The position numbers and the translations under genes are program-made. A DNA stretch of 64,000 bases, taken from positions 957,556 to 1,021,555 of the forward strand of contig CAJNDS010001224.1 in assembly GCA_905221605.1 (NCBI GenBank), given 5' to 3'. The notes below the pieces were generated by a model. That model did no database searches, was not told the DNA's origin, and saw only the letters and a list, made by a program, of their open reading frames with translations. Shown here piece by piece: positions 21,141 through 32,524 of this stretch (positions within the stretch are counted from its first letter, which is position 1; each line of letters begins with the position of its first letter). Source of the stretch: Symbiodinium natans. Its lineage: Eukaryota > Sar > Dinophyceae > Suessiales > Symbiodiniaceae.

Positions 21141-23640
21141 CCCTTAACTTGGGTCCCTTGCAATATAAGCTACATAATTTGGGTCTTAAGTTAGTCTTAA
21201 GAATTTAGTTTAAGGTGGTGTTTGGGGTCTGCTGCTGGGCATGTTCACTGAATTTGGCGGGCCCGGGCCCGCGACAAAGCCAGCAACCTCACGTTGACTT
21301 TTACGACGGCACTTCGCTCTGCAAGTTGCAGCCGCGTGGCATGTCGGATTCCCGTGCTTCTGGCGGTGCTCTCCCTCAGCGGTACCTTCAGTTGCTTCTG
21401 GCATCATCCCTCGTCCACGTGTTCACACGTGAACTCACAACGCATTCATTCGGGCCAATGTTGCCGTGGACATGAAGAATCAGGGCATGAAGCAGTTTGA
21501 CTCGAAACCCGTGTTCGTAACCTGACCCTGACAAGTTCCTGTCTAGTCTTGTAAAAGGGTCACCTCTATAGGACTTGCTGAAAGCAAATTCCTCATTCCC
21601 TAACGCCCAAGCTCGGTACGACAAAACTGGTACGACAGTGGGGGGCACCACGAGCTCCTGGGACTCGTCCGCGGCGCCGCGTTCCGCATCCGCAGGTTCC
21701 TCGAAGAAGTTGAGGCAGGAGTTTCTAGGAGCCCTTCATTGTGGAGAAGAATCCTTCAATGTTCATAAGGGTCAGGGGACTACTCCTTACTTAAAGGGAC
21801 ATGGGCTTTCTGGGAGTATGCTCCCAGCCCATCGCGATGTGGGCGGCACGCCACCAAACCCCCATGTGCAGAATTGCAGGGTTTCCCTGACAGTCTCGGG
21901 GGCTTAGGGTTCAGGGTTTATGGGTTTAGGGTTTAGAGGGTTTAGAGGGTTTAGGGTTTAGGGTTCTTCTGGGGATGCTCTGAAATTGGAGGCTCTAGGA
22001 AAGAACAAGGCCAGGAGACTGGCGTCATGATGCCAAAGCATGCCTCAGTGGAGAGCAAGACCCGCTTCGCATTCACGTGAAGGGAGGGCGCAATGTTTAT
22101 GTTTCTGCCGTTTTCATGATGCAAAAGCATGCAAAAGCCCAGGTCCCGGCTGGACCACAAATGGCGCCACATCGTATCCGACTCAAGCTTTTCCCCATGC
22201 AGACCTGACACGCTGCCGCAATGTAATGAAAGAACGCGTGGCAAAAGAGGCACTGCACCAACACCCCTTCATCCCTCAAAGCAAGCTATATACAGATCCT
22301 TGCTGTGATTTACTCTCTAGTATGATGTTTCGAACTCGTCAGGTACCCGCAGGGAGTTTAATGCTGCGTCGGCACGAGCTGAGCGTTGCAGCCGCTTCGG
22401 TGGAGACCATGAACGGAATCTAGCACTCCAAATCCAATCGTTTAAACTAATTGTGCTAGGGGGGTGAGACTTGCGCCATGGCATGTGTGCAGCAACCTTC
22501 AGCTGGGACTGGAGTTGGCTTCGGGAGGCGATACCATCCGCACACCTTTTCAAGGGTATCGTGATGACCCTGCGCGCCCAACGACACAGCAAGTAAAAAA
22601 CATGTGTTTGGTGGACTGCTTAAGTGAAGCCAAAAAGAAAGCTGGCAGGGGCGGCAAGTGCAAGGCAATGCCATGCATCGCCCAACACCCGTCAACATCA
22701 GTGTCATGAGCACATGGAGCGTGCAAGCATGGATGCACGCGGTTCTTGGTTATTCCGTCTCAAGCAGGCTCATCACTGGTGCCGCGTCATCTTGTGATGC
22801 TTCAACTCGGCCTGCCATGCGAATATCCCGGAAGCAGTGAGAAACCGAAGCCATGAACAGAAACCTCAATCATAACAAAAGCAACAACAATAATAACAAC
22901 AAAAAACAACGCGTAACAACAACATTAATCATCAGAATAGCAAGGACTCCGTCAAGACTATGATGAGAAATTAGACCACTAATAATAACTATTGTAATAT
23001 TATTAAGAATAACAATTATTGTTCTACTAGTAATAATTCTTATTGTTATACTACTACTAATAATAATGACAATGAGTCTAACACTGAGCAAGCATGCACA
23101 CCGACCTTCGGGAGCGCGCCAAGGCGGCCTTCCAAGGTCCGCGTGGCCACGCAGCGCTCCACGTTCCGCTGCAGAGCGGCCACGGCCTCCAAAACAACAT
23201 TGGTTTTATATAATTTATTACTAATTTATGTCTTACTGCTTATTTCTACTTATGATTTTTTGTTGCCAACCTGCTCCCGAAGAATCAGGCAAGGTGAACA
23301 TGTGCGCGTCCTGCGCACAACTGTTCACTATGTATGAATATGTAGTTGTATTACTATTTACTACTATTTATATTTATTACTATTTATTTCGATTTATTAC
23401 CATTTATTACTATTTATTACCATTTATTATTATTTATTACTATTTGTTACCATTAAAAATTTTCATGAACGCATCCAGCATGTGTTTGCCCAAAATCGCG
23501 CCTGCACATCACTGGCGCTGCCAAACCACACCTCCAGCAACAATGAACACATCATGCAAGCTACAGTCAAGCGACTGAACGCATTCTAAATTTTAAAACG
23601 CATCATGCCTGCAGATTTAAAAAGGGGTTTCGATTGCGGT
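21141..23640. other. No recognisable gene; AT-rich triplet repeats
   Basis: Family-B-like relics near 21768-21825 and TTTAGGG tracts at 21905-21965. An AT-rich zone runs from 22870 to 23460, with AAC/AAT-type triplets (22880-23075) and imperfect TTTATTAC units (23340-23455). Open frames in 21.2-22.8 kb overlap on both strands without motifs. Confidence 0.45.
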
Positions 23641-23655
23641 TAGGAGCGTAGTCTG

Positions 23656-24057
23656 ATTCCCCCCCCCAATGGGGGGGGGGGTAGTCCCCCGGGGGGGGGG
23701 GGTATGCGGAAATAGGTCGCTGCCTATTCTGTCCTGTGCCTCATGTTAGGGGGGGGTTGGGGAGTCTCTTCGGCAGGCATAATGTTGCCAAAACGGAGTG
23801 CCCTTTCTTTTTCAAATTCACCCAGAGCCTCGGGCCCGGCTCGCTGGGGCTGCAGTTTTGGCACATGACATCAACACATCTCATGGAAGAGGTCATGGCG
23901 AGAGAGATAGAGAGAGGTACACCTGATACATGTTGCTCGCGGCCTATTTTCTGACCCCCCCCCCACTGTCTCCAGAATAGGCCGCCGGAACTACCCAAAA
24001 TAGGCGGGGACCTGAGTACCCCCCCCCCCCAGATACCTATTGATAGGGGGGGGGAAT
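23656..24057. mobile_element. Candidate hAT-like miniature element with poly-C termini
   Basis: The 402-bp segment begins ATTCCCCCCCCC and ends with the exact inverse GGGGGGGGGAAT. It is flanked on both sides by the 8-base direct repeat GTAGTCTG (23648-23655 and 24058-24065). Inside, the arms stay related: long G runs, then CCTATTCTG on the left against CAGAATAGG on the right. An 8-bp target duplication with short terminal inverted repeats is the hallmark of hAT elements. No transposase frame is present. The poly-C ends are unusual, and homopolymer lengths may be imprecise. Confidence 0.6.
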
Positions 24058-24473
24058 GTAGTCTGAGGAAGATGGGAGCTGCGTTACGCTGCGCTAGCGT
24101 AGTGCCAGAAAGCATAAGGCTTCTACAGCAAGCTTTTGCGGCAGCGAGGCCGCACGCGCTGCTGGCGCCCGAACGGCACGCCTTTTTTTGCAAAACTTGC
24201 CAACAGTTTGCCAACCATGCCTTTCTCAGACCTTTTCTCAACACATTCTACGCAACCACAGGCACAGCGGTGCCGGGCCGTGGGATTCGCAGCACGATCA
24301 GCACGCCATCGCGCCCTCAGGCTGGCACATCCACGTCGCAACGTTTTCTTTCCCAGCGGGGGGGAAGGGGGGGGGGGGGGGGACAAGCGTCATTTCCGCG
24401 GCGGCACGCGGCTGGCGGGGGGGGGGTGGTCCATCGCGCATCAACCAGGACCTCGTGCAGCTCCTGTGCGGCG

Positions 24474-25361
24474 TCATCGCCATGGCTCTCGCCCGCAAGG
24501 GGGCAACCAAGCGGCCGATCGCGACGGCCGCTGCAACGGGCTAGCGAGCAACGAGGAAACATCAGCAAAACAGGCCGAGCACTCATCGTCATCGAGGAGA
24601 ACACGCAATATTTCAGCAGTGTAACCACTGGGGCCTGGTGCAGCTGCCGTGAAGGTTGGCCCTCCAGCTGGAACTGCAGCAGATCCGGCGGCAAGGGCTG
24701 GTAAGGTTCTGGCGGCCGCCAGTGGCGGGGTGGCGTCGGTGGCGGGCGCTAAGGGCTCAGCAGTAAGTGCCTGTCGCGCGGCCGAGAGTTCCCCGAGATG
24801 TGCGAGCTGCACTGCGCGGTCAGCACGTTGTTGTGGCGTGGGGTCTGCACTCGGGTCCCGGGACGCACCGAAGCCAGGCGCTGGGCGTCGCGCAAAAGTG
24901 GGGCCCACTCCCCCCGAAAGAAGAAAGTGAAGCGAGCAAGCAACTGCACCGTCGGGATTTTTGGGGCACTGGCCGGGCCGGAATAGGAGCATCCTGGGGA
25001 GGAACCGCCACAGCTTCCACGCGCGCAGCACAGTGCCTGAGGCCAGCATGTCAGCTGTGGGGGCGGGGCCGGTGACCTCTCCATGAGCCGAGCAAGCAGT
25101 GAAGCTGTCCCTTGCAAAAAGGGGGCGGAGTGCGGATGATGTGGCATGGGAGCTCCAGAACCGCCTCAGCCGGGAAAGGGTCCAGACTGGCCGGGCGGCC
25201 TGGAGCCGGGCACTATGCAAGGCGTCGGAAAAGGTGGTGGGATGAGTGGGGGCAGGTGCCGGGGCAGGTAGGGAGCCGGGTGGGGCAGGCGCTACAGTAC
25301 CTCTTGGGCGTCCGTGAAAGAGCTGGATGCAAGTGGCGACCTCGGCAGCATGCCCAGCCAC
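24474..25361 (-). pseudogene. Retroelement reverse-transcriptase ORF, N-terminal part (broken)
   Basis: The minus frame contains GELSAARQALTAEPLAP (residues about 190-206 of the open frame) and GPSGYTAEILRVLLDDDE (243-260). I recognise these as the segment just before the palm domain of reverse-transcriptase proteins common in Symbiodinium-type genomes. The frame then loses similarity, and the palm motifs are not found downstream, so the copy is truncated. Upstream residues 1-160 look like out-of-frame reading. Assignment is from memory of the family. Confidence 0.5.
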
Positions 25362-25385
25362 GGCTGCCCTCGCGGAGGTGAATAA

Positions 25386-25981
25386 CTAGCGTGCGCGGGG
25401 CGTGGATGGGCACACGGGCGGGTGCGAGATCTCTTGGCACAGAGGATGGCTTTCATCAAAAAAAGAATTGCACCGCCATCCAAGTACCAGTGGCATGGTC
25501 GAGAATGGGAGCCCACTCCATATTGCGGTCAGGCAGCTCCTCCCGCGCCGAATCACGCAAGCCCGATCGACAACACAAAGGGAGGACATGCTGGGGCGGT
25601 GGAGGTGCCGTGGCAGCGCGGTGCTCCGCAGAGGTGGTGTCGTGCTCAGGGCCGGGGGCGGCGGCGTGACACCTTGTCGCTGGCATTCAGCAAGGAAGGC
25701 CGGGATGGTTCGCCTAGCCGCCCGGCACGCAGGGCAATAGAGCCCCCTGACGTTGGTGACGAGGTGCGCCAAGCAACCCAAGTGCCGGCCTGCCTCAGGG
25801 GACATGTCACACAAGCAAACGGGGCAGGCATCGGCAGAGGGCCGATCTGGCGGGGAGGTGCCTGCGCACCCAGCAGCCAGGGCGGCGTAGTGGGTGCCAG
25901 GCCGGTTGCACCATTGGGGGGCCGGGGCGGCGCGGAGACGAATGGAAGGCTGGCTGAGCAGAGCCGGACAGTCTGGACGTT
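25386..25981 (-). pseudogene. Cys-rich RING-like block upstream of the RT fragment
   Basis: Reading right to left, a frame opens after CCCTAAACGTCCAG (a possible acceptor beside a telomere-like tract). It runs through NRPGTHYAALAAG, then CPVCLCDMSPEAGRHLGCL, then LYCPACRAA. The spacing C-x2-C ... C-x2-H ... C-x2-C resembles a RING-type or other zinc-binding module. It lies directly upstream of the RT-like block on the same strand, so it may be the N-terminus of the same retroelement or an unrelated host exon. Later residues degrade into low-complexity sequence. Confidence 0.35.
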
Positions 25982-26480
25982 TAGGGTTTAGAGTTTAAGG
26001 CTTTCAGGTTCAAGCCAGGGTCGTTGACGAAGTCATCCGGCTCGCAGGCAGCAAAAACGGGCTTTGAGTTTAGGGTTCAAAGACTAGGGTTACAAAAAAA
26101 CATTTTTGTATATTTTTGCGACACCTGAGCACCGTATGGCCCTGCTTTGCAGTTCGGCGAGCGATGCGGGGGGGAAGAGAAAAACCTTACGATATTAGGG
26201 GTGCCTTCTTTGAGGTCCTATGTAAAGGGAATCCTACTATGGATGCTCTCAAGGCAGAGCCACACAGTCCCGAAGCAGATACCGGATGCTCACCGCAACG
26301 GTTTTACTGGGGGTGCCAATGGCCGGGAAGGCTAGGGGGTCTCAAAACGAGCCCAAGCAGCTGTGTGGGGCAACGAAAAAACAAGAGGCCCATGAGAACC
26401 ACGTCAAACCGGCTTGTGGCTTCAGCACTTTTTTGTCCGGACCTTTTACCACCGTCAGACGCCGTCACCCAGCCTACAGC

Positions 26481-27355
26481 CTACCTACAGCCACGGGCGG
26501 GCAAGGACGCGGCTAGGTTGTGGCCCAGCTTGGCATCGGGCATCAGCAAGGAACTCGTGCAGAGCCGGGGCCCGGCAGCACAGGGCTCCGTCTGCAGTGG
26601 CAACCCCAGGAACGTAGCTGCAAGCGCTCGTTGCGCAGCAACCGCAATGAGGCCACTCCACCGGAGCACCCACGCGGCCTGTGCGGCGGGCCGGAGCGCA
26701 GCCGGCGTGGCGGAGGCGCGTGCACGCGCGAGGAGGCGAAGGAAAGAGGCAGCTTCGGCGTCCCAGCGCCCGCCAACCTCAAGTCCAAACACAACCAAGC
26801 GGCATCGCCTGCCGTGGTCAAGCTCAGGGTAAGTCCAGCACACACAGCGGCACCCGGCTGGGTTTCAGTGCCAGGGTGCGGTCTTCCGTCCAGGGAAACG
26901 GGGCTGACTAGGGTGGCATCGACTGCGAGCTGAGCGCCGTGCCACAACGGTAGGCCGTTGCAAACGCCGGGAATCGTCCATTGGCACATCCAAATTCTGG
27001 CGGACAAAGCCACGTTGCGACCAACCCATAGCAACCCGAGCTCCGGCTTCCTGGCAGACCCGTGATATGGCACGCTCGGGCCAAGCTGGAGATGCTGGAG
27101 GGGGAGCCGGGGCCGACGACGAAGGAATGGTGACGTCCTCGCTGGTCGGCAGGAGTGTGAAAGCCCGAGCAGAACGCGGCCCGGCCCGTGAGAGCAGCAG
27201 CGCACGAGAGGCTGGTGACAAAGCAGCAAGGTGCGTCTCGAGCCATCACAGGCATGGGCAGCGGTGCGTTGCCACCCCTGCAAGAAATCGACCGGCTCGT
27301 CGCCACGAGAGCGCAGGGCGGGTGGACCTGGCACGGCCTCGTCCCACGTTGCCAC
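26481..27355 (-). pseudogene. Retroelement C-terminal domain, frameshifted
   Basis: Three successive minus frames carry consecutive pieces of one protein: ASRALLLSRAGPRSARAF (near 27210), GFVRQNLDVPMDDSRR (near 27005), CNGLPLWHGAQLAVDATLVS (near 26940), and YPELDHGRRCRLVVFGLEVG with FLRLLARARA (26830-26720). I recall this order as the C-terminal part of the RT proteins named above. At least two frameshifts are needed to join the pieces, so it is a dead copy. The opposite strand frames are shadows. Confidence 0.5.
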
Positions 27356-27439
27356 GTGGGCGCCTCAGGAAAGCAGCGGACTGAACTGCGGCAAGCACAA
27401 AGGGCACGCGGCAGGCTGCCGGTCTGACAACATCCCAAC

Positions 27440-27657
27440 CATTTGTGGCAAGTGCGAACAACTTCGATGCAAGTATCAATGTCCAACCGGATCAGATCCG
27501 GCGGCTGTTCCTCGGTCGTAAGACATGTGGTTTTCTTAACATTGAGAACAAGACCAACGCTTCTCAACGCATCAACCATGGATCGCAACATATCCGTGCA
27601 TTGCAGGCGGGAAAGCGCAAAAAGTATAATGTCATCAGCCAATCTTAAATCAGTCAA
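27440..27657 (-). pseudogene. LINE-type reverse transcriptase fragment (LADD motif)
   Basis: The minus frame reads LRLADDIILFALS, which has the catalytic ADD box of non-LTR reverse transcriptases. It then reads GLVLNVKKTTCL (motif D-like, NxKKT) and CHKWLGC. This is the palm core of a jockey/LINE-type enzyme. It lacks the upstream fingers, and similarity stops near 27440, where the unrelated C-terminal domain of the other RT family begins. The junction suggests a nested or chimeric insertion. Confidence 0.6.
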
Positions 27658-27821
27658 TGGGTCGCGATCCTCTTGCAGAACAAGCCCGAAAGAAAGGCTG
27701 GCCGTTCAATCGCTACGCGCGCATACCCCATTCTAAAGCTCCACAAAATAAGCGGAATGAGAACACAACCTTGACGCACGCCCGCAGGAATATCAAACCG
27801 CTTGCATTGCCCCAGGTTATC

Positions 27822-27855
27822 TGGGGGGGGGGCGTGGGGGGGGGGGGGGGGGGTA
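27822..27855. repeat. G homopolymer run
   Basis: Interrupted G run on the + strand, with a C run at 27898-27908. Lengths are uncertain in assemblies. Confidence 0.7.
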
Positions 27856-28066
27856 ATAGGAAAATATCCTAATACACCTTGCCAGTCTGGACGTGGGCCC
27901 CCCCCCACATCCCAATACGGTGATATGCGATGCTCTGCCCCTGCGCGTCCCTCTGTTTTCTTTCCTTGTCGTTGCTCTGGGTTTCTAAGATGGTTAAACA
28001 ACACCCCGAGAGACAAAAGGGTCCAGGGTCCTGCCGAAATAAGAAGAAATTGGATTGGGGTAGGTC

Positions 28067-28257
28067 ATGGAAGTACCCACCAGCACAGCGTTTCCGATGC
28101 CTCCTACTAGGTCGCCGCCGCGCGGCGACTCCCCGGCCTTCCGCAAAAGCACGCGGAGGCAAGTCGCTACGGCCCCGCCCAAGAAGCGTGTCGTCGTCAT
28201 CGGTGGCGGATCCGCGGGCATGGCGGCCGCGTGCAGCCTGAGCCGCTTCCCACGCTC
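28067..28257 (+). CDS. First exon of a FAD/NAD(P)-binding oxidoreductase (partial)
   Basis: Starts at an ATG and after about 39 basic, proline-rich residues reads KKRVVVIGGGSAGMAAACSL. This is a Rossmann dinucleotide-binding beta-alpha unit with the GxGxxG-type pattern GGGSAG. The frame stops at once after a canonical-looking donor (CGCTC then GTGAGTGC, GT at 28258), so the coding part probably continues in a later exon. I could not find one. The basic N-terminus could be part of a targeting peptide. It lies among retroelement fragments on the other strand, so it may be a captured or orphan exon. Confidence 0.45.
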
Positions 28258-28652
28258 GTGAGTGCAAACGGTGGAAACAACACAAAAACACAACATAAGA
28301 TTGGAATTTTGTGGCGATCGGTGGAACGCTACGCGAAAACTTGAGCGAAGGATACACATACGAAAATTTGGATTCCACAGTACACGTACTTGTAAACAGA
28401 GGTCCTAGTAGGACCTATATATCGGGTACGTAAAGCTCAATTTTTCTCGCGCCTGCAGCGCTCGTGAGGATACCATTCAATATTTTGGGCTGCGCCCGCG
28501 GCACAAAACAAAAAAATGTTTGCGTGTTTGTTCGTGAAACGCTTTGTTTACTTTTGGAGCGGTACATTACAAACGTCGCATGGCCATGTTCCCTGACACG
28601 CACCCTCGGCGCTGCATACGATTTGCGCTGTTTTTTCGCCCAAAACGCAAAC

Positions 28653-29420
28653 TTAACGAAGAGCTCGAAGGTGTTCGTGAATCTCATCGTCGCCCAACAT
28701 GGATGCGAGTGTGCGCCACAAGGCATCGTCGTGCGCACGCACAAAGGCATGCACAAAGGGGGCAACGGCCGCCGGCGGCAGGTCGCAGAGGAGATGTTGC
28801 GCCCGGGGCGCCGCGCAGAACACGAGCAGAAGCCATGTGCACTGGGGAACCCCACGTGCGACGAACCCGCACTCGGCGGGCAGCTTGTCGCCCCGCCGTA
28901 CCGCCCTGCTTCGGTCAGCGGGCGGCGCCGCGCCCCACCGCACTGTACACCCTCGTCTTGCCGAGGTTGGTGGGGCCCGCATTCCGTTTGATGCAGGCTG
29001 GAACGGCGTCGAGCGCCCTCTCAGAGACGTATGTCCAGGTCGTCAAGGCACGCCATGATGAATTCTCGTTCGCGCAAGGCCGCTGAAATATTACAAGCGT
29101 CAAATTGTTCCTGCTGCTCGTGGACAACGGTCCTATGAGGACATGGGGAATGGGACACTTGGTAGGTTTCACGTGGACCCGGACGGGCGAAGCGAAAGCG
29201 AAAGCAAGGCTGCTGCGACTGCGTCAAGGCATCGTGCTGGCCGAGGACGTCGAGCGCGGGCGCCACCGGGTCACCCTGCTTCACGCCCTCGGCCTGCAGC
29301 ACCTCCTGGACATGACCATCGGTGTCCCACTACCAGAATGTGGACGTGCGCCCGTACACGCTGCGCATCGCTGCGCAAGAGCTGCGCAAGAGGGTGCGCA
29401 AGAGCTGCACAACAGGGCAC
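28653..29420 (-). pseudogene. Retroelement reverse-transcriptase palm and thumb (broken)
   Basis: On the minus strand: SVYGRTSTFW, an in-frame TAG, DTDGHVQEVLQAEGVKQGDP (the QGDP box), later FIMACLDDL (catalytic LDD), TNLGKTRVYSAVG (motif D) and WLLLVFCAAPRAQHLL with HDDALWRTLASML. These are consecutive parts of one RT protein but need a readthrough and at least one frame change. About 40 unexpected residues separate QGDP from LDD. It is the same family as 24474-25361 and 26481-27355. Confidence 0.55.
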
Positions 29421-31083
29421 AAACTGGGGCGCGGCCTTCTTGTGGCCCGACCTTTGCCAAACCGACGCTTTCTGCTTTCAAGCGTTACGCAACACACGTA
29501 TGCGGCAGCGAGGCACAGTAAACCCGAGCGTGGAAACTTTCCTGCTCGTGCCACGTATGCTTCTCTTCCGTGCGCGCGTCGCTGGCACATCTGCGATTTC
29601 CTCGCCGGACCCTAGAATGCTTTGCTGGCAGCAGCACGTGCTGAGGCAAACCAACATGGCCGTGCGCAAAATGCCCATTTCGGCCTCTGGATCCTGCGGG
29701 CGTGCGCACAGGCAGCTTCCGGCGTCGGAGGCTCGCTGCGTCGTCATCGGCGCACGTTAACAGCGGTGGCCTTGGCCCCGGGCCTCCTTCGCAGCATCGT
29801 CCGACCAAGCGCCCGCTGCAACGGCATACAGGAGTCTGGGCAAAATGGAAGGGAAGAAGCACTCTGAATTTTCCATATCTGACCGGACCTTTTCATTTGG
29901 AAGCAAAATAGGCGTGTCATTTCCGCTCCTTCTTCCTGCTGCTTCTCGCGGTCCCAACGCATCACTACGCTGGAAGTCCAGGACGGGAAGAGTGGGAAGG
30001 ACGGAGGTCCAACTGATCGTCGCCTTACTCAATTTCATAGACGCACATAATGAGCATCGCGGCATCCCCAACAGCTTATTGATGACCTCCCCGTTCCTTG
30101 CTGCTCGATTTGCTAACTGTTAGCTCATGCGGAACTGCAGCGCGCGCCTTCTTGGCCCGGTGGGTTCCGTATCGCCACCACCCTAAATGCCGTCCATGGG
30201 CAGTGGAGCGGGGCGGCCTCGAGGTCGACGACTTGGCACGCCCGGGCCGTGTGGGTTCTGGCTGTTATCTTACCATCTTATGCCACAGCATCGCGCGCAG
30301 AACATTCCCTTAAGTTGTGCGAACAAAAGCAGGCGCACTCCCGAAGAGCGTGTTTGAACTACCAAGAGTCTGGACTAACGCAAGACGATTGCTCTCCTGT
30401 ACGCGAAGCGGGGGCATGCCGGGCTCAAAACAGAGAAGCCTTACCTTCGATCCAATGCTTTCCCAGCCGTCCTCGATGTCGCCTAGGCAAACTGGAGCAT
30501 CTTGCGGTCTTCGGTTGTCTGTCAAGTCGGTCGGGCAAAGGAGAAGCCGGGTCGTGGAGCGTCTGGCCGAGTACATCATATAAGAATTGGATGGGAGCTG
30601 CTCGGCACGTGGCAAATCGTGGCAACATGCGGGGGGGCGAGTTCCGATCTGGCAAGGCGTCCACGTGCGCAGACCTTCGAAGCGCCCGCGCCGACCACCA
30701 TAAGCTTCGCGCCGCCCCCGCGACCACCGCATTGCCGCCGCAATGTTTGGAAGTCATGCGACACCGTTGCATTAGTAGGTACCTGCTCCCTTCACATGCG
30801 GGGACACCTTGGGAAGTGGAAAACTTACTTGGTCCTTAATCGTGAATGAGGGAATGAAGTAGGCACCTGATATCCCGCTACATGAAACCTTTACGGGGGT
30901 TTAGTAGGGCACCTGATATCCCCGTATATCAACCTGTAATCCCTTACTTCTTCATCCCCTACGAAGAACCATAAAAGGGGTTCAAGAAGCTGTGCCTCCA
31001 TCCGGATCATGCTGGGGACCCCTCCCTTGCCAGTGGTGACTTTGTCCTCTCGCTGCGCAAGCCCTGGAAGATTTCTTTATATA
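29421..31083. other. No recognisable gene
   Basis: GC-rich with overlapping open frames on both strands up to 196 codons (30249-30839), none with a motif I know. Two direct copies of GGCACCTGATATCCC lie near 30865 and 30909. Confidence 0.35.
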
Positions 31084-31206
31084 TCCAAAGAGCCCATGGC
31101 CCAAAGCCCTTGCTGAGGGAATATACTTTCAATCCTACTCAGGATCCCTACCCAGTTTACGGTCTATTCCTCCACTACCTAGCACAATTACGGACCTTCA
31201 AAGAGC
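31084..31206. repeat. Inverted-repeat element, family B (diverged)
   Basis: CCAAAGAGCCCATGGCCCAA at the left, CTCAGGATCCCTA in the centre, CCTTCAAAGAGCC at the right. Confidence 0.4.
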
Positions 31207-31554
31207 CTTTGTCTTGAACTATTGAGCCTTTGGGAGCTTCGGATAATCCCCTCCCCAGAGCACTACAACGTAGCTCAATCCTCAAAATATGGGCCACTTT
31301 TTGGGCCTGTCTCGCTCGCTCTCTCTCTCTCGCTCGCTCTCTTCTCAAGTCTCGAGGTTGCTGAAGGAAGTAGCAGCTCCACATGCAGACGGTCCGCTCT
31401 GTGAATGCATGAAGGCACGAGGGACGGTAAGTATCGGGGCGGAGGAGTAGACACCTGTAACAAGCCAGCACATAGCCGATTACAGCCGTCATGCAGGGAA
31501 CCAGAGGCTACCTACTGCCCTAAGTCCCTACTGAGAAGTCAGAAGTTCGGGCAA

Positions 31555-31570
31555 CAAAAAACAAAAAAAT

Positions 31571-31619
<49 letters not shown>

Positions 31620-31622
31620 TAC
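31555..31622. repeat. Poly-A followed by (AT)n
   Basis: About 40 A with few interruptions, then about 12 AT units. It could be a retroposon tail or a plain microsatellite. No retroposon body is recognised beside it. Confidence 0.75.
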
Positions 31623-31794
31623 ATAATTTAAAAAACCAAACAAGCTGATGTCCCAAATTGAAAAAAACTATAAAAAATTAGCTCCACAAACACCCGCCGC
31701 ACCCCCCCCCTCCCTCCCAAGACAAACACTACCCCACCACACTAAGCCCCACATCCTAAACCCCTACACCCCTACACCCTACACCCAAACCCTC

Positions 31795-31862
31795 AACCAT
31801 CAACCCTAAACCCTAAACCCCTAATTAACCCTAAACCCCAAACCCTGAACCCCTAAGCCTCA
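31795..31862 (+). repeat. Degenerate telomere-like tract
   Basis: CCCTAAA with CCCCAAA and CCCTGAA variants on the + strand. Confidence 0.7.
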
Positions 31863-31888
31863 AAACCCAAAACCGGAGGCGGGTCCAC

Positions 31889-31971
31889 CAATCGCAGGCC
31901 CGTGATCATGTCGATGGGCTCCAGGGTGGCGCCCACGGTGCCCAGGACGAGGTTGTTCCAATACTCGTCCT
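31889..31971 (-). CDS. Candidate 83-nt internal exon, unknown
   Basis: On the minus strand the telomere-like sequence CCCTAAATCCAG ends in AG. It is followed by a frame reading DEYWNNLVLGTVGATLEPID, then MITGLRL, up to a GT (TTG then GTGGAC). The peptide looks like real coding sequence: balanced composition and GC-rich third positions. I do not recognise it. Splice sites are inferred. A similar short GC-rich island lies at about 32105-32150, also starting right after CCCTAAACCAG. Confidence 0.4.
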
Positions 31972-32416
31972 CTGGATTTAGGGTTCAAAGTTGAGGGTTT
32001 AGGGCTATTACGGGTTATTAAGCATTTAGGGTTGGTTCAGGGTGGCTCGAAGGAAAAAACCCTCAACCCTGAGGTGGGAACAAGCCCAGAGCCCCAAAAC
32101 CCGTGGCACTGAGCCGCGCACCAGCTGCGCGCCGCCCAGGGACGCCTGGTTTAGGGTTCCGGGTTTGGGGTTCAGGGTTTAGGGTTCAGGGATATAGGGC
32201 TCCTCATGCCGTTTAAGGAATGTTCCAGTATTGGACTCTCTGAGATACCTAGAAACGAAGCTCCACCGAAAGCATCAGGTACATGAACGCATAACGAAGA
32301 GACCTCGGGGGTCCCCCTTACAGGCACATTTCCTACTTGTGAAGCCAGCAAGCCGCTGAACCCGAGATGTCAGGGGCCGCATGATACAAGGAGCCCCCTT
32401 AAAAAAAGACCGCGCT

Positions 32417-32524
32417 GTCCCCAAAGAGCCCAATACCCCACAATCTAGGAGTATTCCTTAAACCATACTAAGGATCCCTATATGGTTTCAGGAATATTGC
32501 GTAATTAAGGGGTCTTGGGCTCTC
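32417..32524. repeat. Inverted-repeat element, family B
   Basis: CCCCAAAGAGCCCAATACCCC at the left and GGGGTCTTGGGCTCTCTGGG at the right, with ACCATACTAAGGATCCCTAT and GGAATATTGC inside as in 8978-9073. Confidence 0.6.
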
